From: an uncultured Erysipelotrichaceae bacterium
GTDB taxonomy: Bacteria > Bacillota_I > Bacilli_A > RFN20 > CAG-826
Assembly (NCBI GenBank): GCA_902773005.1
Contig: CACYCS010000093.1
Location: forward strand, 34,444-98,443
Reading direction: 5' to 3'
DNA: 64,000 bases
Below the pieces are notes generated by a model. That model did not search any database, was not told the DNA's origin, and saw nothing but the letters and a program-made list of their open reading frames with translations. Position numbers and translations under genes: made by a program. Position 1 is the first letter of the stretch. Each line of letters opens with the position of its first letter. Below, one piece after another: positions 25,581 to 35,269 of this stretch.

Positions 25581-26066
25581 ATGGCTGATGAAGAAAAAGT
25601 CGTTGAAGGAGAAGTCGTCAACGAAGAACCCAAAGAAGAGAAGAAGGAAGAAAAGAAGGAGTCGGGCTGGAAGAAGTTCTGGGCAGGTGCGAAGAAGAGT
25701 ATCGATGATTCGTTGCTCGAATCCCGTTTGCAGAGCGCCTATAACGACAAGAAAGCCGCGTTCACCGTCTATAGCGAGAACGGCGGGCTACTTGGCGGAA
25801 AGACCCTGCGCGGCGTCCTTGAAGGCAACGAGCTCGTCTATTACATCCATAACGATGAGAAAGGCGTCCAGCCGGACACCGTCCTCGTTCAGGATTCCGA
25901 CAAGAAGGCGTTCTACGTCGTCAAATGCGAAAAGAAGACCGTCATCATCAATTACGATGGCCAAGACTATGAGCGTGAGGGATATCGCCTTGAGCTCAAT
26001 CCCGACGTCAAGGAAGTCCGCGTCATCAAAGCGGGCGACAAATATTACCTGAAGCCTGGCGAATAA
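25581..26066 (+). CDS. Conserved-looking protein with acidic-basic N-terminus, unknown function
   Basis: A 161-residue protein. AGGAGG fixes the ATG at 25581. Residues 1-30 are low-complexity and rich in Glu, Lys and Val; the rest looks like a compact beta-rich domain with repeated strands (RGVLEGNELVYYIH, KKAFYVVKCEKKTVIIN). No signal peptide or membrane segment. No family recognised. It is a single-gene transcript with its own terminator. Confidence 0.7.
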   Translation: MADEEKVVEGEVVNEEPKEEKKEEKKESGWKKFWAGAKKSIDDSLLESRLQSAYNDKKAAFTVYSENGGLLGGKTLRGVLEGNELVYYIHNDEKGVQPDTVLVQDSDKKAFYVVKCEKKTVIINYDGQDYEREGYRLELNPDVKEVRVIKAGDKYYLKPGE

Positions 26067-26075
26067 GCATCGATT

Positions 26076-26114
26076 AGCAAGCGAAAACGAATACACGTCC
26101 CGCTTGCTTTTCTT
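26076..26114 (+). terminator. Terminator after the 161-residue gene
   Basis: AGCAAGCG (26076-26083) pairs with CGCTTGCT (26101-26108), followed by a T-rich run. Confidence 0.75.
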
Positions 26115-26160
26115 TTTGCTTGACCCTATATCGGCATTAGAGTTTAATTACCGCTGTCGA

Positions 26161-26205
26161 GAAGATGTTCCTTGCCTAACCATCTTCGAAATAAAAAACA
26201 AGGAG
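26161..26205 (+). promoter_or_regulatory. PreQ1-I riboswitch
   Basis: An H-type pseudoknot is readable by eye. P1 is GAAGATG (26161-26167) / CATCTTC (26181-26187). The loop GTTCCTTGCCTAAC matches the class I preQ1 loop consensus. P2 is CCTTG (26170-26174) / CAAGG (26199-26203), joined by the A-rich linker GAAATAAAAAA typical of the class. The 3' strand of P2 is the Shine-Dalgarno sequence (AAGGAG), so ligand binding should block translation of the transporter gene starting at 26213. Confidence 0.85.
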
Positions 26206-26212
26206 ACAACAA

Positions 26213-26983
26213 ATGAAGGTTATTCTTCGTAAGGCGAAAGCCTTGCTGGAGGAATTGAAGATTCTATTCCACAGCGTACCTGGGGTATTGCTTGCCCTTT
26301 TCGTCATTTCCATCGTCGGGATGAACCTATTGGCGAACAAAAGCATCGATACGGGACTTGATTGGTTTGCCCTCGATTGCGGCATAATCCTATCGTGGCT
26401 CTCGTTTCTAACCATGGACATCTTGACCAAGCGATTCGGGCCAAGGGCATCTATTCTCATCTCGATCGTCGCGCTTGCCATCAATTGGCTGGTGTGTCTG
26501 ATCTTCTTCCTAGCGAGCCTGATCCCTGGCTTCTGGGGCGAAAGCTTCGTCGAGACCGGAGGCGAGGCGATCAACACCGCGCTCAATAGGACCTTTGCGG
26601 GCGACTGGTTCGTCGTATTCGGCAGCTCGGTTGCGTTTATTGCCTCGGCGGTTGCGAACGCGCTTCTTAATTGGACGATCGGCAAGGCGTTCAAGAAGCA
26701 CCCTGATGGATTCCTCGCGTTCAGCATGCGCGCCTATGGCTCAACCGTGGCCGCTCAGTTTTTGGACAATTTGCTCTTCGCGCTCATCGTCAGCTTGAAT
26801 CTATTCGGCTGGAACTTGGCCCAGTGCTTCACCTGCGCTGCAACGGGAGCCGTCGCCGAGCTACTCATGGAAGTGGTGTTCTCCCCATTTGGCTATTGGG
26901 TGCTCCGCCACTACGAAAAGGATAAAGTAGGGCAGGCGTATATCGATTATCGCGCTATGAAGCTAACGGAGGCACAGGCATGA
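26213..26983 (+). CDS. VUT-family queuosine-precursor transporter
   Basis: A 256-residue, about six-segment protein of the vitamin uptake transporter (VUT/YhhQ) group. The block DCGIILSWLSFLTMDILTKR corresponds to the conserved acidic residue and SF...DILTE signature of YhhQ-like carriers of preQ0/preQ1 or queuine. The preQ1 riboswitch directly upstream independently supports import of a queuosine precursor. The protein is longer than YhhQ (about 220), with a charged N-terminal extension. It overlaps the following SDR gene by 4 bases, so both are under the riboswitch. Confidence 0.85.
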   Translation: MKVILRKAKALLEELKILFHSVPGVLLALFVISIVGMNLLANKSIDTGLDWFALDCGIILSWLSFLTMDILTKRFGPRASILISIVALAINWLVCLIFFLASLIPGFWGESFVETGGEAINTALNRTFAGDWFVVFGSSVAFIASAVANALLNWTIGKAFKKHPDGFLAFSMRAYGSTVAAQFLDNLLFALIVSLNLFGWNLAQCFTCAATGAVAELLMEVVFSPFGYWVLRHYEKDKVGQAYIDYRAMKLTEAQA

Positions 26984-27624
26984 TTATTTTGGTTACCGGC
27001 ACCTCTTCCGGCATTGGCAGGGCCAGTGCAGAGAAGTATCTAAGCCTCGGCCACGAGGTGTATGGCATCGACATGAAACCATCCGTTATCGACCACCCTT
27101 CCTATCATCATTTCCAGCAGGATATCCGTGACCCGCTTCCTGAACTTCCTGATGTGGAGATCGCAGTGCTTGCAGCCGGGACCGGAAACGACCTCGACGC
27201 GATCAGCGTCAACCTCAAGGGGACGATTGCGATGGCCGAGAAATTGTCCGAATCCCCAGCGCTTAAATCGATGCTATTCATCGCAAGCGCTTCGGCGCGA
27301 AACGGTGCAGAATTCCCGCTGTATTCCGCTTCAAAAGGCGGCATCGTCGCCTATATGAAGAACCTCACCTCGCGCCTTGCCAAAAAAGGTGCGACCTGCA
27401 ATAGCCTTTCTCCCGGTGGCGTCATCACCCCGATGAACGAGCATATCCTAAATGACGAAAGGCTATATCAAGCCGTGCTTGATGAAACATTGCTCCATAA
27501 GTGGGCAAGCGCAGAGGAAATCGCGGAATGGGTTTACTTCCTGACAGTCATCAACAAATCGATGACGGGCGAAGACCTCCTCATCGATAATGGCGAGCAG
27601 CTGAAGTCGAACTTCATTTGGTAG
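26980..27624 (+). CDS. Short-chain dehydrogenase/reductase
   Basis: A 214-residue SDR enzyme. The cofactor motif TGTSSGIG is at 6-13, the NAG equivalent is AAG at 65-67, and catalytic S103, Y115 and K119 are in place (ASASAR, YSASKGG). At 214 residues it is a short member with a reduced C-terminal substrate region. Its start overlaps the stop of the transporter by ATGA, placing it in the preQ1-controlled message. Either it acts on the imported queuosine precursor or the link is incidental; no known queuosine enzyme is an SDR of this type to my knowledge. Its 3' end overlaps the convergent patatin gene by 11 bases. Confidence 0.85.
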   Translation: MIILVTGTSSGIGRASAEKYLSLGHEVYGIDMKPSVIDHPSYHHFQQDIRDPLPELPDVEIAVLAAGTGNDLDAISVNLKGTIAMAEKLSESPALKSMLFIASASARNGAEFPLYSASKGGIVAYMKNLTSRLAKKGATCNSLSPGGVITPMNEHILNDERLYQAVLDETLLHKWASAEEIAEWVYFLTVINKSMTGEDLLIDNGEQLKSNFIW

Positions 27625-28480
27625 ATTTGTATTGACCCACAAAGGCCTTGACCTGTTTCAAATAGGCGAGGCCTATTTTTCTTCCGTGGTCATAGGCTGC
27701 CTGAAGCTTTTTGGGATCATGCTCCATGTGGCTTACGGGCAATTTCTCCTCTGGGGCGATCAATAAGCATGCGCCCTCATCGCGCCTAGCGAGAACATAT
27801 TCCTTCTCGGCGTTATACATCTCGTGGCGCACAGCCAGTCTCTTCTGAATATTCGGGTATTGGTTTGCTGCTTTTAGATGCAGCAAGAAACCGCTCATCT
27901 TCTTTTTCTTGTAGCCGAGGGACTGAGTCAAGATCACGACGTTATGGTCGAATCCCATCTCCTCGAATGCCTTGAGGGGAATCGAATCCGAAATGCCCCC
28001 ATCGAGGTATTTCTTGCCATCGATCTCCACTGGGGTAGACACGATCGGCATAGACGCACCAGCCTGGAACCAATCCATTGCCTTGTCATCCAAATGATCG
28101 ATTTTCGTATACACGGGTCGCCCGGATTCGACTTCCGTGGCCACGAGATAGAACTCCATGGGGCTCGATTCATAGGTCGCAAAATCCATGGGATCGAGTT
28201 TATAGGGCAAGTCGCGGTAGCAGAATTGCTTCTCGTAGACATCGCCATATTTGCGCAGCGACTTGAAGGTGCCGTAGCGCGGATCCTTGCAGTAATTCAG
28301 GTTATACCTCAAAGGCCTGCCGATCTGATGGGATTTGTAGTTGCAGCCGAAAGTCGCGCCGGCGGACACTCCGATCGCCCCATCGAATTCGATTCCGTTT
28401 TCCATGAAGACGTCGATGACCCCGCAGGTGAACATCCCGCGCATCGCGCCGCCTTCCATCACTAAGCCGACTTTGCTCAT
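27614..28480 (-). CDS. Patatin-like phospholipase
   Basis: A 288-residue cytoplasmic protein with the patatin dyad: oxyanion loop GGAMRG at 10-15, nucleophile S39 in GVSAG, and D160 in YLDGGISD. It should hydrolyse acyl esters of phospholipids or related lipids. Length and the block QSLGYKKKK are those of the YjjU/RssA-like bacterial branch. It overlaps the upstream GH2 gene by 4 bases and is co-transcribed with it. Confidence 0.88.
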   Translation of the reverse strand: MSKVGLVMEGGAMRGMFTCGVIDVFMENGIEFDGAIGVSAGATFGCNYKSHQIGRPLRYNLNYCKDPRYGTFKSLRKYGDVYEKQFCYRDLPYKLDPMDFATYESSPMEFYLVATEVESGRPVYTKIDHLDDKAMDWFQAGASMPIVSTPVEIDGKKYLDGGISDSIPLKAFEEMGFDHNVVILTQSLGYKKKKMSGFLLHLKAANQYPNIQKRLAVRHEMYNAEKEYVLARRDEGACLLIAPEEKLPVSHMEHDPKKLQAAYDHGRKIGLAYLKQVKAFVGQYKSTK

Positions 28481-30819
28481 TCGAATTCTAGCTCCGCATC
28501 TCCGATTGGGCTGTGCGCCTTGAATTGGATCTTGTTTCCGCTGCCGTCAGGTTCGATGACCGCAAGGGCGCAACCATAATAAGTGGATGTCCAATCGTTT
28601 TTGTATCCGTCCTTGTTGAAGGGGCAAGCATGGCCAAGGGCGATGAGCTTCCCTCCTTCGACTCGGACTTCGATCTTTTCGCGTAGCATCGGCTTGCGAT
28701 TGCCTTCTTTGTCGCCCAAAGTCAAATGGACGTAACGAAGGTCGTTGAAGTCAGGATGGACTTCATCGAGCCGGGCCATGAGCGCGTTTTCCTTGCCTGC
28801 GGTCGATAGTGAATATGTTCCTAGTTCTTTTCCGTTATCGTCCAAAGCCCGGGCGGTTAAAGTGCCGGAAGCGTATCGAATGCGGAATTTCGTCATGCCC
28901 GATTTATGGGATTTCCCTTTGGCGACGACTTTGTCATTTAGCACTAGCTCGATGCGCGGAGCGGTACAATAGACTTCGACATCGGCTGGCTTGCCTTCTT
29001 GGCCTTCGTAGGACCAAGAGGGGATGGCGTTAGACATCTTCCAGGCGGAAGGGGAATGCTTTTCGCCAGTATGGTGGACGGGAACGACGGCCATCGCGAT
29101 GACTTCCTGCTCGAAGGCGACCCTGGTGTATAGCGCTTCGCCTAGCTCGTCTCCGATTAAGTCGACTCGCCCAGCGCCTGCGCCAAGCCAACCTGGGGCT
29201 TTGGCAAACGTCTCGGCGTATTCTTTGTATTCCCATGCGCCGATGCCGATTTCGCCTAGATAGTCGAGGCCGGTCCAAACGAAATCGCCGATGATATTCG
29301 GATATTTCTTTGCGAGGGACATGAATTCGACGGTGTCTTTGCAGAAGGTCTCGCTTCCGACGATCATGCGGTCTTTGTATTTATTCGAATCGTGCTTATA
29401 GCGCCTGATGCCATAGTTATATCCCGCGACGTCAAGAGTAGCGAACACGCCTTTGGTCTTGCGGTCGACGATAGGCCATGTGGCACCCCATTTCATGAAC
29501 GAATCGCCAAGTAACCCCTGCATGTTGTTGAAGAATTCGCTTCCGACCGCTTGCTTTTTCTCGGCTTTGGAATCGCTATAGACGCCCATGCCCATCGCGG
29601 CAAGCGCGTTGAAGAAGACGTTGATGCCGCAGGTGATGGCCCATCCGGCCGAAATCGGCTTGATATAATCGACCATCTTCTGGCAGAACGCGATGCCTTC
29701 TTCGCTTGAGGATTCGCCCACTTCGTTGCCGAGGGACACCATGACAACCGATGGGTGGTTGTAGTCTTTGTCCGCGATGTCGGCGAGGTCTTTTTCATAC
29801 CATTCCTTGCAATAAGTCGCGTAATCGTATTTCAGCTTATGCATGAACCACATGTCGACGTATTCGTCCATCACGAGCATCCCGAGTCTGTCGCATGCCT
29901 CTAGCATTGACTTCGCCATTGGGTTATGGGCGGAGCGAATTGCGTTATACCCCGCTTCCTTCATAAGCTTCACTTTGCGGTATTCGCTTGCGCGGTAGCT
30001 CGCGGCCCCGATGATCCCGTTGTCGCTATGGAGGCAACATCCTTTTAGAAGCGTCTTTTTTCCGTTGATCAAGAAGCCTTCCTTTGGGTTCCAAGATAGG
30101 GTGCGCAACCCAAAATAATCGAGATATGTTTCGTTTTCGTATCTTACTTCGACTTTGATGAGGTTTGGCTCGGCTGGGCACCAGAGCTTTGCGTCTTTTA
30201 GCTCGTATTCCTTCTCGAAGCGATTGTCTGCTTCAAAGGAATCCTTTAGTAGGAGCTTGCCTTGCTCATCGAGGAAAGAGATTTCCCCTTTGCCTGAACC
30301 CGTGGTGAGGAGCGTGGCGCGGACGGTCTTTTTGACGTGGTCTAGCGGCAGGATCTTGATGCCGTTCAGCTTGACGCGATTCTTATTCAGAACATAAAGA
30401 TGGACGGGGCGATAAATGCCTGAGCCGGAATAGAATCTACTATTGGGCTGATCGGAATTGTGGGCGATGACCTTCAGTTCATTTTCTTCGCCATATCGGG
30501 CGTGCTGGGTGAGGTCCACATAGAAATTGGTATAGCCATAGGGGCGAGTTACGAGGGGCTCGCCATTGAGGAATACCTCGGCGTTATGGTAGACGCCTTC
30601 GAACTCGACGACGATGTCTTTTCCTAGCCATTCCCGTTCGATCCGAAGTGCTTTGACGAACTGGTAATCGTGGCAATTGAGCCAGCTGATATTTGGACCG
30701 CCTTTGGATTCTTCCGACACTTCGTCTAGGAGCATGCTGTCAAAGGGGACATCGATGTCTTTGACCCAATCTTCTCCGATTCTGGAGAGCTTCCATTCGC
30801 GGTTCAACGAGATTCTCAT
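28477..30819 (-). CDS. Glycoside hydrolase family 2 protein (beta-galactosidase/beta-glucuronidase type)
   Basis: A 780-residue GH2 enzyme: an N-terminal jelly-roll (RFYSGSGIYRPVHLYV ends it at about 144), an Ig-like domain (about 145-240), then the TIM barrel starting GFLINGKKTLLKGCCLH. The acid/base is E366 in SLGNEVGE and the nucleophile is E490 in IVGSETF. A beta-sandwich tail follows (about 590-780). There is no signal peptide, so it works on imported sugars. Specificity is not clear from motifs alone. It is the first gene of an operon with the patatin-like gene. Confidence 0.9.
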   Translation of the reverse strand: MRISLNREWKLSRIGEDWVKDIDVPFDSMLLDEVSEESKGGPNISWLNCHDYQFVKALRIEREWLGKDIVVEFEGVYHNAEVFLNGEPLVTRPYGYTNFYVDLTQHARYGEENELKVIAHNSDQPNSRFYSGSGIYRPVHLYVLNKNRVKLNGIKILPLDHVKKTVRATLLTTGSGKGEISFLDEQGKLLLKDSFEADNRFEKEYELKDAKLWCPAEPNLIKVEVRYENETYLDYFGLRTLSWNPKEGFLINGKKTLLKGCCLHSDNGIIGAASYRASEYRKVKLMKEAGYNAIRSAHNPMAKSMLEACDRLGMLVMDEYVDMWFMHKLKYDYATYCKEWYEKDLADIADKDYNHPSVVMVSLGNEVGESSSEEGIAFCQKMVDYIKPISAGWAITCGINVFFNALAAMGMGVYSDSKAEKKQAVGSEFFNNMQGLLGDSFMKWGATWPIVDRKTKGVFATLDVAGYNYGIRRYKHDSNKYKDRMIVGSETFCKDTVEFMSLAKKYPNIIGDFVWTGLDYLGEIGIGAWEYKEYAETFAKAPGWLGAGAGRVDLIGDELGEALYTRVAFEQEVIAMAVVPVHHTGEKHSPSAWKMSNAIPSWSYEGQEGKPADVEVYCTAPRIELVLNDKVVAKGKSHKSGMTKFRIRYASGTLTARALDDNGKELGTYSLSTAGKENALMARLDEVHPDFNDLRYVHLTLGDKEGNRKPMLREKIEVRVEGGKLIALGHACPFNKDGYKNDWTSTYYGCALAVIEPDGSGNKIQFKAHSPIGDAELEFE

Positions 30820-30895
30820 AGGCTATTTCTCCATTGCTTTCTAAGAATTATATCGAATTTCATTTATGGATAGGGGCGAAATCAATCAATCAATT

Positions 30896-32737
30896 CTATT
30901 CAATTGACTTGAGCGATCCGTTCATGTCGATCTTAGCGATGCGAGGGTGAAGTAGTAGCGCGGTGATGACGGTGCTAGCGATGAGGAGGAGCGGCGGGAA
31001 GACGAAGGTCGGCCAGGTGAGGTCTTGGAGTTTTCCGAAATCCAAGAAGCGGAACAAGACGAGGTCGATCGTTAGAAGCGAGACCGGGATCGCGAGAATA
31101 CAAGAGATGATGGCGATGGTCGCAAGCTCACGGATGCAATAAAGCGAGCATTCGGTATCGGTATAACCCAAAACCTTCAAGGTCGCGAGTTCCCTTTTCC
31201 TATCGGTGATGTTCATGTTGCTCAATAGGTATACGACTGAGATTGCCATCGCGATGGCGAACATGATGACCACGAATGAGATCGTGCCCATGGAGGAGGC
31301 AACATCGGCGAATAGGTCATCCGCTTTTAGAGCGCTTGAAGCATCGAGCAATGCGAATCCCGCCATAAGGAGCAAAGTGCTCAATATGACGGCGACGGAA
31401 GTGAGAATCAGGTTCTTTTTCTTCCTTAGGATATTCCGGATGCTCGACTTCCAAGAGAATGGGAGATGTCCCCAAAGCCATTTCCATCTTTCTAGCAGGA
31501 CCTTCTTGCCAGGCTTAGGTGATTTTTCGTGGAATAGCTCAGCTGGCTTTTCCTTCAGGTAGCGACTCACGGAGAAGATGCTCACGATGCAGCTTAATAG
31601 CAGCACGCCTATGGCTATGATGATTCCCATCGGGAGGAGGAAGCTTGGATTGGCCCCATGCATCTGGAATACGGCTTCATAGGCAGGGAGGATGAGTCTA
31701 GGGACGGCAGGAAGGCCGATGAAATATCCGGCGATCGCGCCGATGAAAGTCGAGATCGCTGAGAAAGAGACGTACTTGAGCCCCATCTTGATTGGGGATA
31801 CTCCAAGAGAATGGTAGCAGCCTAAGCAGGCGCGCTCGTCGGCGATCAATCGGGTGATGGTCAAGGAGTTCACGAGCGCGCATAGAAGCAAGAAGAAAAC
31901 CGGGAAGACATAAGAGATGCCGACGATCTTCTTGTGGTATTCCTCGTGGAGCGCATAAGAGGTATTTTCCTGCATGGTCAAAACCTCAACGTTATCCTCA
32001 CCTAGCAGGGACGTGAGCTCGTTTTTGATGGTTTTCATCCGTTTGGCGTAACCATCTGTTATGTAGTCATGAGGGTCATCGAAGCGGAGGTAGCAATCGG
32101 TTGTGGGAATGTTGCCTAAGCCGGCGGGAACGTTTTTGGAATCGATGTAGAAGATGTCCTTGATGTAGTCCTCGACGTCATCTTCTAGCATCGCGCGTTC
32201 TTTGGCGGAGCAGTTGTACATCTCGCTGTCGACGGTTCCTACAACGTCTAATTCGATATTGAAGGACAAAAAGCCGAAGCGGATTCTGCCGAAATAAATC
32301 GATTCGCCTAGTTCGTGGGAGGCGATGTTCAGGTGTCCTATTTCAGCGGCGCATTCGGTGCGGGATGAGGGAAGATGGCCTTCCACGAGTTTTGGAGCGC
32401 CTAGCTTTCCTTCCTCCATGTCCATCACGTAAACGCGGTGGTATGCCCCCGATATCTCGAGATCCATCTCGGTGAACGTCGCGTAGGAGGCGACGCCTTG
32501 ATAGGAAGATAGCGTGGAGATCATTTCGTCAGTTAGGCCATCCTCGCTTTTGGTTTTCACGGTGATGTCTGGCGTGGTTTCGCCATAATTGACGAGATAG
32601 GAATCCTTTAAGGTTTCGGGCAATGACCCTAAGCCCGCGGTGATCGCTAGGGAGAGCATTACGATCAATATGTTTGCGAAAAAGCGCCCCTTATTGGCGA
32701 ATATCGTTCTTATGGCGGATTTCGCGAATGCGCCCAT
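30896..32737 (-). CDS. FtsX-type ABC transporter permease
   Basis: A 613-residue permease. An N-terminal membrane segment (about 18-38) is followed by an extracellular domain of about 220 residues, then three segments of a first FtsX/MacB module (about 265-395). A second module follows, with one segment near 440 and three segments in the last 150 residues. This is the exporter/mechanotransmission type rather than an importer. Its ATG directly abuts the stop of the ATPase gene (TAAATG), so the two form one translationally coupled unit. Substrate unknown; bacitracin-type peptide resistance or lipoprotein handling are common roles. Confidence 0.88.
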   Translation of the reverse strand: MGAFAKSAIRTIFANKGRFFANILIVMLSLAITAGLGSLPETLKDSYLVNYGETTPDITVKTKSEDGLTDEMISTLSSYQGVASYATFTEMDLEISGAYHRVYVMDMEEGKLGAPKLVEGHLPSSRTECAAEIGHLNIASHELGESIYFGRIRFGFLSFNIELDVVGTVDSEMYNCSAKERAMLEDDVEDYIKDIFYIDSKNVPAGLGNIPTTDCYLRFDDPHDYITDGYAKRMKTIKNELTSLLGEDNVEVLTMQENTSYALHEEYHKKIVGISYVFPVFFLLLCALVNSLTITRLIADERACLGCYHSLGVSPIKMGLKYVSFSAISTFIGAIAGYFIGLPAVPRLILPAYEAVFQMHGANPSFLLPMGIIIAIGVLLLSCIVSIFSVSRYLKEKPAELFHEKSPKPGKKVLLERWKWLWGHLPFSWKSSIRNILRKKKNLILTSVAVILSTLLLMAGFALLDASSALKADDLFADVASSMGTISFVVIMFAIAMAISVVYLLSNMNITDRKRELATLKVLGYTDTECSLYCIRELATIAIISCILAIPVSLLTIDLVLFRFLDFGKLQDLTWPTFVFPPLLLIASTVITALLLHPRIAKIDMNGSLKSIE

Positions 32738-33442
32738 TTACCACTCGATGCTCCTGATGTCCTTCGGATTTGGATTCATCTTGTCTTCGATGATCTTGCC
32801 GTTTTTGACGCGGAGAAGGTGATCGCCCATCTCGACGAGGGCGGAGTTGTGGGTGACGATGATGACGATCTTGCCGTCTTTTCTCGCGGCACTTGCAAGA
32901 AGGGCGAGGATCTCTTTCCCGGTCTCATAATCCAATGCGCCGGTTGGCTCATCGCAAAGGATGATGTCGGGGTTTTTGGCGATGGCGCGGGCAATGGAAA
33001 CGCGCTGCTGCTCGCCGCCGGAAAGCTGAGATGGGAAATTGTCCATCCTGTCTTTTAGCCCGACGTCGATGAGGGATTGCTCGGGGGATTTGGCATCCTT
33101 TTTGAGCTCGGTTGCGAGTTCTACGTTCTCTTTTGCCGTGAGATTCGGCATGAGGTTATAGAACTGAAACACAAACCCAACGGAGCGGCGCCGATAGAGA
33201 GTGAGCTTCCTTTTGTCGAAGCTCGCGACGTCCTCGCCTTTGACGAAAAGGCTGCCGCTAGAAGGCTTGTCCATCCCGCCGAGAAGATTGAGCAGGGTTG
33301 TCTTTCCGGCTCCAGATGGCCCGACGATTACGACGAGTTCCCCAGGTCCAATGGAGAAGGATATGCCGTCGACGGCATGGACTTCTTTGTCTCCGGATAC
33401 GAATGTTTTGGCGATGTTTTTGGCTTCGATGATTGGTTGCAT
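32738..33442 (-). CDS. ABC transporter ATP-binding protein, MacB/LolD type
   Basis: A 234-residue ATPase with Walker [10 protein letters not shown] (41-49), Q-loop QFYNLMP, signature LSGGEQQR (140-147), Walker [13 protein letters not shown] (160-171) and a switch histidine (THNSAL). The PTGALD form is typical of the FtsX-permease class. It precedes its permease with no gap. AGGA precedes the ATG. No two-component or regulator gene is adjacent. Confidence 0.93.
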   Translation of the reverse strand: MQPIIEAKNIAKTFVSGDKEVHAVDGISFSIGPGELVVIVGPSGAGKTTLLNLLGGMDKPSSGSLFVKGEDVASFDKRKLTLYRRRSVGFVFQFYNLMPNLTAKENVELATELKKDAKSPEQSLIDVGLKDRMDNFPSQLSGGEQQRVSIARAIAKNPDIILCDEPTGALDYETGKEILALLASAARKDGKIVIIVTHNSALVEMGDHLLRVKNGKIIEDKMNPNPKDIRSIEW

Positions 33443-33727
33443 AGTGGTTATCCTAAAAATGATAAAGCAAAGAGAGTTTCCAAACTAGATGCATTCGCGA
33501 GCATACGCATACGCAGGACGCGAAGTTATGGTGACTAGCGGTGCGCCGTATAGAAAATACGACATATCCATCTAGGTCAAAATTGGCATTGTTTTTATCA
33601 CTCAATCGAACCGCGAAAACCATGTCTTCTAGTGCGGTTTCCAAAAAGAATGCATAGAATCGAATTTTTTTCTTTTTTGGAGTCGATAATTGTCTTAAAA
33701 TTGTCGCAAACATTCAGAGGTCAACCT

Positions 33728-35179
33728 ATGAAAGACAGATCTTCGGTTATCTTTGGCAATCCCATTGACAAAAAGACAATTAAAAAAGGCATTAAGAACA
33801 AGAATAACTACATTAAGAAATTCGGCGACGATACGGACAAGGTTTATCACCTAGCCGCTCAGCCGATTCCCTGCCTCTCGGGCATGGGGGTCCAAAACCT
33901 GGTGCTTTCGGACAAGCCGATGGAATTCCCGAAAAATGCGCTGATCGTTGGAAATATTCGCATGGGCTTCGGCCATTATCGCATCTCGATGGCGATGGCT
34001 TCCTGCGCCAAGGCGCTTGGATATGAGCCGTATTGGCTTGATCTTGCTTCCTTTGACGCGACCGGATCCAAGATGATTCGCGCGCAGAATGATCTATATT
34101 CCCTCGCGAGCCGCATTTCCCAGAAGTCCAAAGTTTTCAATCACTTCGTTTGGGAGCCCCTCAATTCCGAGGGCTTCAAGAAGATCACCTACAACTCCAC
34201 CGACCAGAAGGCGTCAGAACTATTGGTGCCCTTGTTCCACGATATTCCGAAGGATATCCCCTATATCGCGACCCACGCTTGGCCTAGCCAAGGCGCGGTG
34301 CATGCCGGACTCACTCACGTCGTGGAAGCAATTCCTGATAACTGGCCGATGGCGCTTCATCTTTCCGAAGGCGCTATCCATGCGGTTCAGACCCCGTTTG
34401 CCTATATCGGCTACAAAATGCTGAACGGCTTTGCCAAGAAGCCGCTAAAAGGCATTCCCGAAGATCAGATTTACATGATTGGCCATTATATCGACCATGA
34501 GTTAGTCGCCAATATCGAGCACGACGTGGAGAAACGCATCGCCCGCATCAAAAATGGCGAGCCTATCCGCATCCTCCTTTCCGTTGGCGGAGCAGGCGCA
34601 GGCGCGAAGCAATTCGCGGAGATGGTCTCGCACCTCATGCCATACGTGAAGGAGAAGAAGGCCGCCTTGTTCTTCAACTTCGGCGACCACAAAACGATGT
34701 ACGAATACCTTTGCGAACACGTGAATGGATTCAAGGACATCGCCAAAAACTACTTCGACCAATATGAAGAATTCACGAAGTTCGTAGAGACGATGGAGAA
34801 CGAAAAGATCGAGGGCGTGTATACGGTTTACAACCAAAACATCTTCGAAGCGGTCTATAGCACAAACCTGCTTATGAGGAAGTGCGAGGCCCTTATCACG
34901 AAGCCTAGCGAACTCGCGTTCTATCCGGTTGTGAAGATCATGATGCGCCACATCGGCGGCCACGAGGTCTATGGCGCGGTCAACGCCCAGGAATATGGCG
35001 ATTCGACCTTCGAGTGCGATACGAGCAAGAAAATGAATGAGATGCTTGATCGTTTGCTGGAAGACAAAGATCTATTGATCCACCTTAACAAGCGAATCGT
35101 CGAGCTCAAGGCGGCGAAGACCTATGATGGCGGCTATGAGGCCGTTAAACTCGCAGTTAAGGGTTTTCCGAAAGAATAA
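33728..35179 (+). CDS. GT-B-like glycosyltransferase, diacylglycerol/MurG-like (tentative)
   Basis: A 483-residue protein. GNIRMGFGHYRISMAMA at about 76-92 resembles the glycine/histidine N-terminal loop of the MGDG synthase/MurG family (GT28), and LLSVGGAGAG (about 275) plus ITKPSELAFY (about 400) resemble the nucleotide-sugar binding half. If so, it adds a sugar to a lipid at the membrane surface. The N-terminal 60 residues are basic and probably peripheral. AGAGG precedes the ATG at 33728; a frame to 33632 has no support. A TetR gene follows. The family match is by pattern only. Confidence 0.55.
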   Translation: MKDRSSVIFGNPIDKKTIKKGIKNKNNYIKKFGDDTDKVYHLAAQPIPCLSGMGVQNLVLSDKPMEFPKNALIVGNIRMGFGHYRISMAMASCAKALGYEPYWLDLASFDATGSKMIRAQNDLYSLASRISQKSKVFNHFVWEPLNSEGFKKITYNSTDQKASELLVPLFHDIPKDIPYIATHAWPSQGAVHAGLTHVVEAIPDNWPMALHLSEGAIHAVQTPFAYIGYKMLNGFAKKPLKGIPEDQIYMIGHYIDHELVANIEHDVEKRIARIKNGEPIRILLSVGGAGAGAKQFAEMVSHLMPYVKEKKAALFFNFGDHKTMYEYLCEHVNGFKDIAKNYFDQYEEFTKFVETMENEKIEGVYTVYNQNIFEAVYSTNLLMRKCEALITKPSELAFYPVVKIMMRHIGGHEVYGAVNAQEYGDSTFECDTSKKMNEMLDRLLEDKDLLIHLNKRIVELKAAKTYDGGYEAVKLAVKGFPKE

Positions 35180-35226
35180 GTAAAATTCGTATTGACACAT
35201 TAATATTGCTTAATAAACTTTATAAA

Positions 35227-35247
35227 AGATTAGTTCACGTGTAATCT
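35227..35247 (+). promoter_or_regulatory. Dyad upstream of TetR gene
   Basis: AGATTA-N9-TAATCT (35227-35232 / 35242-35247), with a CACGTG core inside the spacer, lies 22 bases before the TetR start codon. A TTGACA box lies upstream at 35192-35197. This is a plausible autoregulatory operator. Confidence 0.45.
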
Positions 35248-35269
35248 AATTTGGGACAAGATAAACACA

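Noticed and set aside
33453..33713. An 86-codon minus-strand frame between the ABC ATPase and the GT28-like gene
   Set aside because: It has no ribosome site, an unlikely composition (several Cys, Phe, His in tracts), and occupies the divergent promoter region. The gap looks purely regulatory.
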